From assembly GCA_024278035.1 (NCBI GenBank), contig JAJRUA010000111.1, forward strand, positions 1-9,653: 9,653 nucleotides of DNA, given 5' to 3'. Below the pieces are notes generated by a model. It was not told the origin of the DNA. It ran no database searches and was given only the letters and a program-made list of their open reading frames with translations. Both the position numbers and the translations under genes were made by a program. This DNA is from Planctomycetota bacterium (GTDB lineage Bacteria > Planctomycetota > Planctomycetia > Pirellulales > Lacipirellulaceae). Below are positions 1 through 5,339 of this stretch, piece by piece; position 1 is the first letter of the stretch, and every line of letters begins with the position of its first letter.

Positions 1-1
1 C

Positions 2-103
2 CAAGCCCAATTTCTCGGCCCCCGGCCCAAAAGCTCCAACACCCGTGTCGTTCCAACAATTGCCCTCGATTTTTTTGAGAAGACGCCCCCCAACCTCTCG
101 TAG
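2..103 (+). CDS. Possible C-terminal end of an upstream gene (partial)
   Basis: The second plus frame is open from the window edge to a TAG at 101-103 and reads as a natural protein tail ending in EKTPPNLS. Its codons are mostly C- or G-ending, like the confirmed genes nearby. The stop codon falls at the first bases of a dispersed repeat copy (TAGGCGAGCC). Other copies in this window also lie at or just after gene ends, at 1726 after the stop at 1724 and at 4358 after the stop at 4329, which supports a gene end here. Only 33 codons are visible, so no family can be assigned. The overlapping longer frame 45-299 runs through the repeat, is rich in Arg and Ser and looks like non-coding read-through. 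Confidence 0.35.
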   Translation, partial: QAQFLGPRPKSSNTRVVPTIALDFFEKTPPNLS

Positions 104-130
104 GCGAGCCGTCGGCGTCAGCCGCCGGAG
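101..130 (+). repeat. Dispersed GGCGAGCCG repeat, copy 1
   Basis: A 30-bp GC-rich unit beginning TAGGCGAGCCG and ending GCCGCCGGAG. It matches the units at 1726-1760 and 1809-1837 (inverted) and the partial units at 4358-4377 and 5094-5134. Like the copy at 1809-1837 and the one at 5094-5134, it has a T-run near its right end (GGGTTTTTA, 143-150). The spread of related copies in intergenic DNA indicates a genome-wide repeat family; its function is unknown. Confidence 0.7.
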
Positions 131-394
131 CGAAGAACGAAGGGTTTTTATTTCCACGATCGCCCACTCTCCCGGCCCAAGAAAAAGTTTTGGGAGAATC
201 GGCCACTCCAAGAAATCTGCCTTTACGCCGCAAGATTCGTTCCGAGGGTTGCAGAAAAAGAGCGTCGATCTCATCCTGACGGCCAACAATGAGTCCTGAC
301 CCCATCTTACCCTGACCCCATTTTACCCCCGTAGATGTAATGTTCAACGGAAAGGAGATCGCCGAAGCCGTCGTAGATGGCCTTACGAGTTAGC
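104..394. other. Non-coding stretch with repeats
   Basis: This region holds the rest of repeat copy 1, about 150 bp with no recognisable signal, the tandem 16-bp repeat at 295-326, and a 17-codon frame (340-393) that ends two bases from the convergent DinB gene stop. No ribosome binding site precedes that small frame, so it may be a gene remnant or chance. I see no convincing protein gene in either direction. Confidence 0.5.
295..326 (+). repeat. Tandem 16-bp repeat, CCTGACCCCATYTTAC x2
   Basis: Two back-to-back 16-bp units (295-310 and 311-326) differ at a single position, C versus T. The unit contains the TCCTGACCCCATTTT word, which I recall as a common intergenic repeat in many bacterial genomes, sometimes near REP-associated transposases. 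No transposase is present in this window, so only the repeat itself is supported. Confidence 0.7.
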
Positions 395-895
395 CTAAGC
401 CATCAACGGCTTTCGCCCAGCAGCACGCCGGGCATCGGCAACCTGACCATAGTGAATTAGCCAGTGGTTGGCGAGCATCTGGAAACATTGACGATACGTT
501 CCGAAATAGGCTTCGTAGTCGGGCGGACAACTTTTGCTGAGCGTGTCGAGATCGGCTTCGCTCATCGAATCAAGCAATGCTACGCTGGCTTGATGCACCT
601 CTTTGCATTTGGCCAGCACCTCATCAAACGGCGGATACTTTTCGGCATCGCCGGTCGGTTCGGTTCCAAAGTCGAAAATTTCCTTCCACTCGGCCAGCGG
701 ATTGGGTTCTCCAAGCATAATCTCTTGCGTGAGCCCACCGATGCTGTGGGCAAGGTGCCCCAGCACCCATAGCGGATGGTTGCCTCCGTTGGGCGTCGGA
801 AAGGTGAGCGGCTCATCTCGCATGTCCTCAATCAGAGGAAGAGCCATGCCCATGTTCGCTTCTAGGGCCGCTTTCAGTAGATCTTTCGATTGCAT
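395..895 (-). CDS. DinB superfamily protein (four-helix bundle, putative metal-dependent)
   Basis: This is a complete 166-residue protein of the DinB/YfiT-like four-helix bundle superfamily, whose members typically bind a metal through three histidines and include DNA-damage-inducible proteins and thiol-dependent transferases. The usual motifs are visible: NHPLWVLGHLAH (39-50), giving H47 or H50, and NHWLIHYGQVADARRA (143-158), giving H144 and H148. The length fits the family. The frame stays open upstream to 1159, but that extension crosses the palindromic intergenic region and the start of the divergent gene; the Met at 895 begins a typical DinB N-terminus (MQSKDLLKAAL), with a weak AAGAG sequence upstream. 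The gene is divergent from a WYL regulator and shares a 154-bp promoter region with it, so co-regulation is likely. The substrate is unknown. Confidence 0.88.
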   Translation of the reverse strand: MQSKDLLKAALEANMGMALPLIEDMRDEPLTFPTPNGGNHPLWVLGHLAHSIGGLTQEIMLGEPNPLAEWKEIFDFGTEPTGDAEKYPPFDEVLAKCKEVHQASVALLDSMSEADLDTLSKSCPPDYEAYFGTYRQCFQMLANHWLIHYGQVADARRAAGRKPLMA

Positions 896-970
896 TGCAA
901 ACTCTTGCTGTGGGTAAAAAAGGGGAGGGAATGTTCGTGACTTGCTGTGAGAACGGCTCACTTTACAGCC

Positions 971-1002
971 CCCTACTGACACCCTACTGTCAGTAGGGTG
1001 TC
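971..1002. promoter_or_regulatory. Probable operator of the DinB/WYL divergent pair
   Basis: Positions 978-1002 form a perfect palindrome: the 12-bp arm GACACCCTACTG, one central T at 990, and its exact complement CAGTAGGGTGTC. A third half-site CCCTACTG lies at 971-978, 11 bp (about one helical turn) before the one at 982-989; the third element, CAGTAGGG, is at 991-998 in reverse. The element lies between the divergent starts at 895 and 1050, as expected for the binding site of the neighbouring HTH regulator. That the regulator binds here, and whether it represses or activates, is inferred. Confidence 0.75.
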
Positions 1003-1049
1003 GAGATTCTAAAAATCCAATGGAAAAGCTTTCGAGAGAGCTTGCTGGT

Positions 1050-1724
1050 ATGCGTCGCGCTGATCGTTTGTTCCGAATCGTTGAATATCTCAAAGCACGC
1101 CGCCAGGTGGTCACCGCAGACACGCTGGCCAGCGAGCTAGAGGTGAGCGTGCGTACCATTTATCGCGATATCGCCGACTTGAGCACGTCTGGCGTACCGA
1201 TTATTGGCGAAGCGGGGGTGGGTTATTTGCTGGATCGAGATTATCTTGTCCGGCCGCTCATGTTCGACGTCGAAGAACTGGATGCTTTGGCGCTTGGCGC
1301 ACGGATGGTTGAAAGCTGGGGCGACCGAGCCATTGCCAAGGCTGCTCGGCAAGCGATCGATAAAATTGCCGTCGTACTTCCCGAAACCTTACGGAATGAA
1401 ATACGAACGGCGGCAATTTTCTCTTTGCCAAGCCGCGGAAAACGCACGCTTGCCATCGACTTCACTTCGCTGCGCCGAGCTGTCCGCACGAAGCATCGAG
1501 TGGCATTTCAGTACACAACGGAAGAAGGCGTGGAATCGCAACGCTGCGTACGCCCTCTTTGCTTAGCGTTTTTTGCGCCTATCTGGCTCCTTACTGCCTG
1601 GTGCGAAACACGCCAAGATTTTCGCAATTTTCGACTGGATCGAATGCAGACGATGCAAGTTAAAGACGAGCCATTTCGGGATGAAAAAGGAAAAAGACTG
1701 CGGGATTTTCAGTCCTGTCTGTAG
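1050..1724 (+). CDS. YafY-type transcriptional regulator with HTH and WYL domains
   Basis: This 224-residue protein has the architecture of YafY-family regulators: an N-terminal winged HTH (about 1-60, with VSVRTIYRDIADLSTSGVPI as the recognition region and EAGVGYLL as the wing) and a C-terminal WYL-type ligand-sensing domain (about 135-215, with CETRQDFRNFRLDRM near its end). The eponymous WYL triad reads IWL here (178-180). An ATG at 1020 is in frame, but the ATG at 1050 is preferred: a GAGAG ribosome binding site lies 9 bases before it, and family members usually begin MRRADRLF. The last residues (RLRDFQSCL) come slightly earlier than in some relatives, but the protein looks complete. It is divergent from the DinB gene with a palindromic operator between them, suggesting control of itself and DinB. 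The ligand is unknown. Confidence 0.9.
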   Translation: MRRADRLFRIVEYLKARRQVVTADTLASELEVSVRTIYRDIADLSTSGVPIIGEAGVGYLLDRDYLVRPLMFDVEELDALALGARMVESWGDRAIAKAARQAIDKIAVVLPETLRNEIRTAAIFSLPSRGKRTLAIDFTSLRRAVRTKHRVAFQYTTEEGVESQRCVRPLCLAFFAPIWLLTAWCETRQDFRNFRLDRMQTMQVKDEPFRDEKGKRLRDFQSCL

Positions 1725-1725
1725 C

Positions 1726-1760
1726 AGGCAAGCCGCGAGCGTCAGCCGCTGGAGATTGCG
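1726..1760 (+). repeat. Dispersed GGCGAGCCG repeat, copy 2 (left arm of inverted pair)
   Basis: The unit reads CAAGCCGCGAGCGTCAGCCG with CTGGAG following. It starts immediately after the stop of the WYL regulator at 1724 and is in opposite orientation to the copy at 1809-1837. Confidence 0.7.
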
Positions 1761-1808
1761 GAACCCTACGTCGATAAATCCCTCGGAGCAAGGCATCCGT
1801 TGTAAAAA

Positions 1809-1837
1809 CCTCCGGTCGCTTACGCTCGCGGCTCGCC
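1809..1837 (-). repeat. Dispersed GGCGAGCCG repeat, copy 3 (right arm of inverted pair)
   Basis: Read on the minus strand this is GGCGAGCCGCGAGCGTAAGC followed by GACCGGAGG and a TTTTT tract (1804-1808). It lies 17 bp after the miaA stop codon. With copy 2 it forms an imperfect inverted repeat of about 29-bp arms and a 50-bp spacer between two convergent genes. Transcripts from either side could fold into a long stem, and the T-tract is on the miaA side, so a two-way terminator role is plausible but unproven. Confidence 0.65.
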
Positions 1838-1854
1838 GATCCCTTTCGATCCTG

Positions 1855-2796
1855 TCAAGTTTTTATCTCGGCTCTGCCTGCCTCGTAGACTTGCTCGGCA
1901 ATTGCTTCCGCCTCATCGTCTACCGCCACATCGATGAACCGACATTCGCTCAAGCTGCGGAACCAAGTCCCTTGGCTCTTGGAGAACTGGCGTGTGCGGG
2001 CTTGGATGCGTTCGATGGTTCTTGGCAGGTCGTACTCGCCGGCGAGGTACTCGGCCACTTCACGGTAGCCGACCGCTTGGCTGGCGGTTCGGCCCAAGGA
2101 GTTGGCCAGCGAGCGGACTTCTTCAATAAGGCCGTCGGCGATCATGGCCCGGGCGCGCTGTTCGATGCGAGCGTGACGGTCTTCGCGCTCACGGCGGAGG
2201 ACGAAGACCCGGCACGACGCGGCGGGCAGGGCGTCTTCGAACTGAAGCTGACGGTGGCTGATCGGCTCGCCGGTGGCGCGGAAGACTTCAATCGCGCGGA
2301 CGATGCGGCGAGAGTCGTTCGGGTGGATCGCTGAAGCGGCCAGCGGATCGAGCAGGGCAAGTCGGTCGTGGAGTGCCGTGGAGCCAACCTCTTCTAGCTC
2401 CGCCTCCACCTCACGGCGAAGCTCCCAGTTGGCCCCTGGGCCCTCGAACAGACCTCGCAACAAGCACTTTAGATACAGCGGCGTGCCACCGACGAACAAC
2501 GGCGTTCGGCCCCGGGAGAGGATATCGGCAATCGCCCGTTCCGCCTCTTTGAGGTACTCAGCCACGCTGAACTCGTCGCTTGGGTCGCGAAGATCGATCA
2601 GATGGTGCGGCACGAGGGCCTGCTCGGCGGCGGAGGGCTTGGCCGTGCCGATGTCCATGCGGCGGTAGAGGGCCATCGAGTCGAGCGACAGAATCTCCGC
2701 ATTCAGCTTCGGGGCCAGGGCAAGAGCGACCCCCGTTTTTCCCGAGGCAGTCGCTCCTGTGAGGCACCAGCAGGTTAGGGGGTCGAAGATAGGCAT
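1855..2796 (-). CDS. miaA: tRNA dimethylallyltransferase
   Basis: MiaA transfers a dimethylallyl group from dimethylallyl diphosphate to N6 of A37 in tRNAs that read codons starting with U, the first step towards ms2i6A; it acts in the cytoplasm. The 313-residue protein is full length. It shows the P-loop GATASGKT (14-21), LSLDSMALYRRMDIGTAKP (36-54) with the conserved Asp39, PHHLIDL (63-69), the VGGTPLYLK segment (102-110), the NDSRRIVRAIEV region (160-171), and the C-terminal QAVGYRE (240-246) and FSKSQGTWFR (271-280) motifs. The Met at 2796 gives a normal short leader before the P-loop. Upstream is a run of seven C in the mRNA rather than a Shine-Dalgarno sequence. The gene is divergent from hisE, with 126 bp between starts, and no partner gene is evident. 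Confidence 0.97.
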   Translation of the reverse strand: MPIFDPLTCWCLTGATASGKTGVALALAPKLNAEILSLDSMALYRRMDIGTAKPSAAEQALVPHHLIDLRDPSDEFSVAEYLKEAERAIADILSRGRTPLFVGGTPLYLKCLLRGLFEGPGANWELRREVEAELEEVGSTALHDRLALLDPLAASAIHPNDSRRIVRAIEVFRATGEPISHRQLQFEDALPAASCRVFVLRREREDRHARIEQRARAMIADGLIEEVRSLANSLGRTASQAVGYREVAEYLAGEYDLPRTIERIQARTRQFSKSQGTWFRSLSECRFIDVAVDDEAEAIAEQVYEAGRAEIKT

Positions 2797-2922
2797 GGGG
2801 GGGCGTCGTAAGTGGCAAAAGCAAGCCGCCGCGATTGCTACCTAGAACAGGGCGGTTTAAGCTGGTGGGTTCGAGCGGCATTGTCGCCCGTCGTCCCCCC
2901 AACTGGAAGTGGCTTACCCGCT

Positions 2923-3276
2923 ATGAGTGAACCGATTCGCCCCCTCGACGCTCTTGAAGAGACGATTCGCCAGCGCGCGGCCTCCTTGGGCGAAGGGACC
3001 GATAAGCCGTCCTACACCGCCCGTTTGCTGGCTCAAGGAGCGGCCAAAATCGGCTCAAAAGTAACCGAAGAGGCCGCCGAGCTGGTCGAAGCAGCCACCG
3101 AGCCGGGTGACGAAGGCCGACAGCACTTTATCTACGAAGCGGGCGACCTGCTGTACCACACTCTGGTATTGCTCCGCTGGCGCGGCGTGGAGCTGGCCGA
3201 GGTGGAAGTAGAACTAGCGAAAAGGTTCGGCACCTCCGGCATTGAAGAGAAAGAAAGCAGAAACAAAGGCGACTAA
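2923..3276 (+). CDS. hisE: Phosphoribosyl-ATP pyrophosphatase
   Basis: HisE hydrolyses phosphoribosyl-ATP to phosphoribosyl-AMP and pyrophosphate, the second step of histidine biosynthesis. The 117-residue protein has the all-alpha MazG-like fold signature: SYTARLL (30-36), KVTEEAAELVEAA (46-58) and YEAGDLLYHTLVLL (71-84), with E49, E50, E53, E72 and D75 as probable Mg2+ ligands. The frame is open from 2812, but the ATG at 2923 matches the usual start just before the helical core; a GGAAG sequence lies 13 bases upstream, which is rather far. It is a stand-alone HisE, not fused to HisI. hisG follows after a 159-bp gap filled with repeats; hisI and the other his genes are not in this window. 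Confidence 0.95.
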   Translation: MSEPIRPLDALEETIRQRAASLGEGTDKPSYTARLLAQGAAKIGSKVTEEAAELVEAATEPGDEGRQHFIYEAGDLLYHTLVLLRWRGVELAEVEVELAKRFGTSGIEEKESRNKGD

Positions 3277-3283
3277 TGTGCAT

Positions 3284-3326
3284 CCCCCTCCGCCATTTTT
3301 GAGGGAGGGGCCAGGGGAGGGGGCGG
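3284..3326 (+). repeat. C/G-rich intergenic repeat, unit A
   Basis: The unit starts CCCCCTCCGCC, has a T-rich middle (ATTTTTG) and ends in G-tracts (GGAGGGGCCAGGGGAGGGGG). It matches the reverse complement of the unit at 3348-3388 (CCCCCTCCCCCGTTTTCGGG and so on). It is flanked by a perfect 7-bp inverted repeat, TGTGCAT (3277-3283) and ATGCACA (3331-3337). Confidence 0.65.
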
Positions 3327-3347
3327 AATTATGCACAGGGTTCCCAA

Positions 3348-3388
3348 CCCCCCTCCCCTAACCCCTCCCCCGAAAACGGGGGAGGGGG
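3348..3388 (-). repeat. C/G-rich intergenic repeat, unit B, with perfect hairpin
   Basis: This is the inverted partner of the unit at 3284-3326. Positions 3362-3387 form a perfect 11-bp stem, CCCCTCCCCCG paired with CGGGGGAGGGG, closed by an AAAA loop. The stem is very stable and lies 48 bases before the hisG start. There is no T-tract directly after it, only GATTGTTT, so it is not a classical terminator, but it could slow transcription or block RNA decay between hisE and hisG. Confidence 0.7.
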
Positions 3389-3435
3389 ATTGTTTACCGA
3401 TACTCTCCGCTTTGAATATTGTTCCCACTAGAAAA

Positions 3436-4329
3436 ATGACTGAACCACTTCGTATTGGTGTTCCTAGTAAGGGCCGACTGGCAGAACTGGCGAGCGACTT
3501 GCTTAAGGACGCAGGCCTCAAGTACCGACGCGCGAACCGTGATCTGTTTGCCCGAGTAAAACCGGCCTCTGGCTTGGAGGGCGACATCGACATCACGTTC
3601 CTGCGGACGGATGACATTCCTGTGCTCTGTGCCGAAGGGGCGATTGACCTGGGCATCACGGGCAGCGACCTCGTCGAAGAGGCGGGCGTGCATGTGGCGA
3701 CAGCCTGCCTGCCGGCGGTGACGACGCGTCTGGGGCTTAACATGGGGGGCTGTCGGCTAGCCGTTTGTGTTCCCGAGTCGAGCCCCGTGGTGAGCCCCAA
3801 GGACCTGGCCGGCGACCGCATCGCGACGAGCTTCCCGAACGTTACGCTCGCCTACCTCAACAGCCACGGCGTGACCGCCCACACGGTCGAGCTAAGCGGA
3901 TCGGTCGAAGTGATGATCGCGCTGAATGTTGCCGAGGCGATTGTTGATCTCGTCGAAACGGGTAGCACACTCGCCGCCAACAAGCTCCGCATTCTCGACA
4001 CGATCGGCCACTACGAAACGGTGCTGATCCAAAACCCCAAGACGCAGCACGCGCCGCTCGTCGATCAGATCGTCCGCCGTATTGAGGGCGTCATCATCGC
4101 CCGTAGTTATTCCCTATTAGAGTACAACATCCCCGAGGCCAAACTGCCCGAAGCGGAAAAAATCACCCCGGGCTTTAGTTCACCCACGGTCAACAAGCTC
4201 GAACAGTCGGGTTGGTACAGCGTCCGGGCGATGGTCCAGCGGGGCGACGTAATCGGCATAATGGAACAGCTAGAAACGCTCGGTGCCGCCGCGATTTTGG
4301 AGACGGCGATCAAGAACTGCCGTTTGTAG
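3436..4329 (+). CDS. hisG: ATP phosphoribosyltransferase, long form
   Basis: HisG condenses ATP with PRPP to phosphoribosyl-ATP, the committed, feedback-controlled step of histidine synthesis in the cytoplasm. The 297-residue length and C-terminal ACT-like domain (about 220-297, including PTVNKLEQSGWYSVRAMV and the terminal NCRL) mark the long, HisZ-independent form, so allosteric inhibition by histidine is expected. Visible catalytic-domain motifs are RIGVPSKGRL (6-15), DITFLRTDDIPVL (52-64), AIDLGITGSDLVEE (69-82) and the PRPP-binding DLVETGSTL (171-179). The frame is open from 3331, but that extension is encoded by the repeat; the ATG at 3436 begins a normal N-terminus (MTEPLRIGVPSKG). The ribosome binding site is weak (TAGAAAA). 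It follows hisE in the same direction, with a hairpin repeat in the gap. Confidence 0.97.
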   Translation: MTEPLRIGVPSKGRLAELASDLLKDAGLKYRRANRDLFARVKPASGLEGDIDITFLRTDDIPVLCAEGAIDLGITGSDLVEEAGVHVATACLPAVTTRLGLNMGGCRLAVCVPESSPVVSPKDLAGDRIATSFPNVTLAYLNSHGVTAHTVELSGSVEVMIALNVAEAIVDLVETGSTLAANKLRILDTIGHYETVLIQNPKTQHAPLVDQIVRRIEGVIIARSYSLLEYNIPEAKLPEAEKITPGFSSPTVNKLEQSGWYSVRAMVQRGDVIGIMEQLETLGAAAILETAIKNCRL

Positions 4330-4357
4330 TGGAGAGTTGCTAGGCGCTAGTTGGTTC

Positions 4358-4377
4358 GTAGGCGAGCCGCGAGCGTC
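4358..4377 (+). repeat. Dispersed GGCGAGCCG repeat, truncated copy 4
   Basis: The first 20 bases of the family (GTAGGCGAGCCGCGAGCGTC) are present and the rest is missing. It lies 28 bp after the hisG stop, in the 83-bp gap between hisG and the convergent membrane protein gene. A small inverted repeat, CTAG-GCG-CTAG (4340-4350), precedes it. No clear terminator is visible for hisG. Confidence 0.6.
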
Positions 4378-4412
4378 TATTTCTTAGAAACACGGTACCG
4401 GATGAAGACCAG

Positions 4413-5063
4413 CTAAAACGCCATCACTTCGCGCCATGCGATGGCAACCCCTTCTGGGTCACTCGTTAAGCCAACGATGCTAAACAGTAGGAGTGCCGCA
4501 CCTATTGCAAGCAATAGCGAGGCACGTGAGTTCGCCCGGGTAGGGGTCGTTCGAAGCGGTCGGCTGATGGCTCGGCTTAGCCGCCGCCAGCCGGCGAGGT
4601 CTTGTTCCCCACCACTTGAGACGAGGCTCACCGAACGCATCCATGTTGTTTGGTCTAAGTGAAGCTGTACGCCGAGCGACGGGAGTGTCAGGTTATCGCC
4701 TGCCCAACGTGCCGAGGGGCAAAGTTGGCGAACCGCTTCGGAGAGAACGGGCCGTAGCTCCTCGGTGGTCGTGTTGTAGATCACCAGTCGGGGGCGACAA
4801 AGCATGACCGCCAACGTCACCCAGAGCCAATAGAACGCCAACAGGAAGAGCCAAATCATGTTCCCCAATTCAACCGTGGCGGCTTCGGGCCGAAACAGGG
4901 CGATCGGCCCCACGAGGGCCATCCCCGTAAGGGCGGCCCCCAGGGTCGCCAAATCATTGGCTCCCGACACCATCAGCGGATGACGTCGCCAATTCACGAG
5001 CCCAATCATCACCAAGTAAGCCGCCAGCGGCACAACAGCGATAGCAAAACGAAGCGGTTCCAT
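4413..5063 (-). CDS. Membrane protein of unknown function
   Basis: A 216-residue protein with four likely membrane helices: about 5-23 (FAIAVVPLAAYLVMIGLV), 36-57, 67-89 (rich in Trp and Leu) and 181-199 (ASLLLAIGAALLLFSIVGL). Between helices 3 and 4 is a soluble domain of about 90 residues with an alternating hydrophobic, beta-like stretch (NLTLPSLGVQLHLDQTTWMRSVSLVS, split around 124-149). The 651-bp frame has codon use like its neighbours and an ATG at 5063 that directly begins a membrane helix, so it looks like a real gene. I do not recognise a family or catalytic motif. It converges on hisG and diverges from the exporter operon, so neither neighbour suggests a shared function. No good ribosome binding site is visible. 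Confidence 0.75.
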   Translation of the reverse strand: MEPLRFAIAVVPLAAYLVMIGLVNWRRHPLMVSGANDLATLGAALTGMALVGPIALFRPEAATVELGNMIWLFLLAFYWLWVTLAVMLCRPRLVIYNTTTEELRPVLSEAVRQLCPSARWAGDNLTLPSLGVQLHLDQTTWMRSVSLVSSGGEQDLAGWRRLSRAISRPLRTTPTRANSRASLLLAIGAALLLFSIVGLTSDPEGVAIAWREVMAF

Positions 5064-5093
5064 AGAACCAATCGTAACGAAATCCGTAGGGAG

Positions 5094-5134
5094 AGGCGAG
5101 CCGACGAAAGGGAGAATGCGGAATCACGGAGGTT
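5094..5134 (+). repeat. Degraded copy of the GGCGAGCCG repeat
   Basis: The segment starts AGGCGAGCCGACG and ends CGGAGGTTTT, like the ends of the other copies, but the middle has diverged and is longer. It lies 30 bp upstream of the membrane protein start. Confidence 0.45.
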
Positions 5135-5160
5135 TTCTGTCGTCCTGGTCTTATTCCGCA

Positions 5161-5177
5161 TTGGTAGACGCTACCAA
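5161..5177. promoter_or_regulatory. 17-bp inverted repeat in the divergent intergenic region
   Basis: Perfect 7-bp arms TTGGTAG and CTACCAA flank ACG. It lies between the divergent membrane protein and exporter operon starts, 162 bp before the exporter ATG. It could be a regulator site or part of a degraded repeat. No regulator gene is adjacent. Confidence 0.35.
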
Positions 5178-5262
5178 AGGCATCCGCTTCACGTCATGCT
5201 AAAGGCACCTGCGCAAGGAAAGCGTCAGGCCGACCAACGGAAGGCCGATTTTAGCCGATGGA

Positions 5263-5278
5263 TCCCCAACCATGGGGA
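5263..5278. promoter_or_regulatory. 16-bp inverted repeat upstream of the exporter operon
   Basis: TCCCCA and TGGGGA form perfect 6-bp arms around ACCA, 61 bp before the adaptor gene start, a position where a promoter operator would lie. Two direct AGGCCGA words (5227-5233 and 5242-5248, 15 bp apart) lie just upstream. I could not identify convincing -35 and -10 boxes. Confidence 0.3.
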
Positions 5279-5339
5279 AAGTTGCTGGCGCAGACATCAA
5301 TAAAGGCCCCGGTTGGTTGGTGTTTACAAGGAAAATCGA

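Noticed and set aside
1..294. Open minus-strand frame at the left edge
   Set aside because: It is open without a stop for almost 100 codons but reads through the repeat copy, lacks a good start and resembles no protein family; most likely chance in GC-rich DNA.
45..299. 84-codon plus-strand frame
   Set aside because: It runs through the dispersed repeat, is rich in Arg, Ser and Lys, and has no ribosome binding site or recognisable motif.
896..1159. N-terminal extension of the DinB frame
   Set aside because: It crosses the operator palindrome and the beginning of the divergent regulator gene, and the extra residues do not look like a DinB protein.
1573..2334. 253-codon plus-strand frame
   Set aside because: It overlaps the end of the WYL regulator and the antisense strand of miaA; the protein is a shadow of miaA codon bias.
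3331..3435. N-terminal extension of HisG
   Set aside because: The extra 35 residues are encoded by the C/G-rich repeat (Pro-rich) and are absent from HisG proteins.
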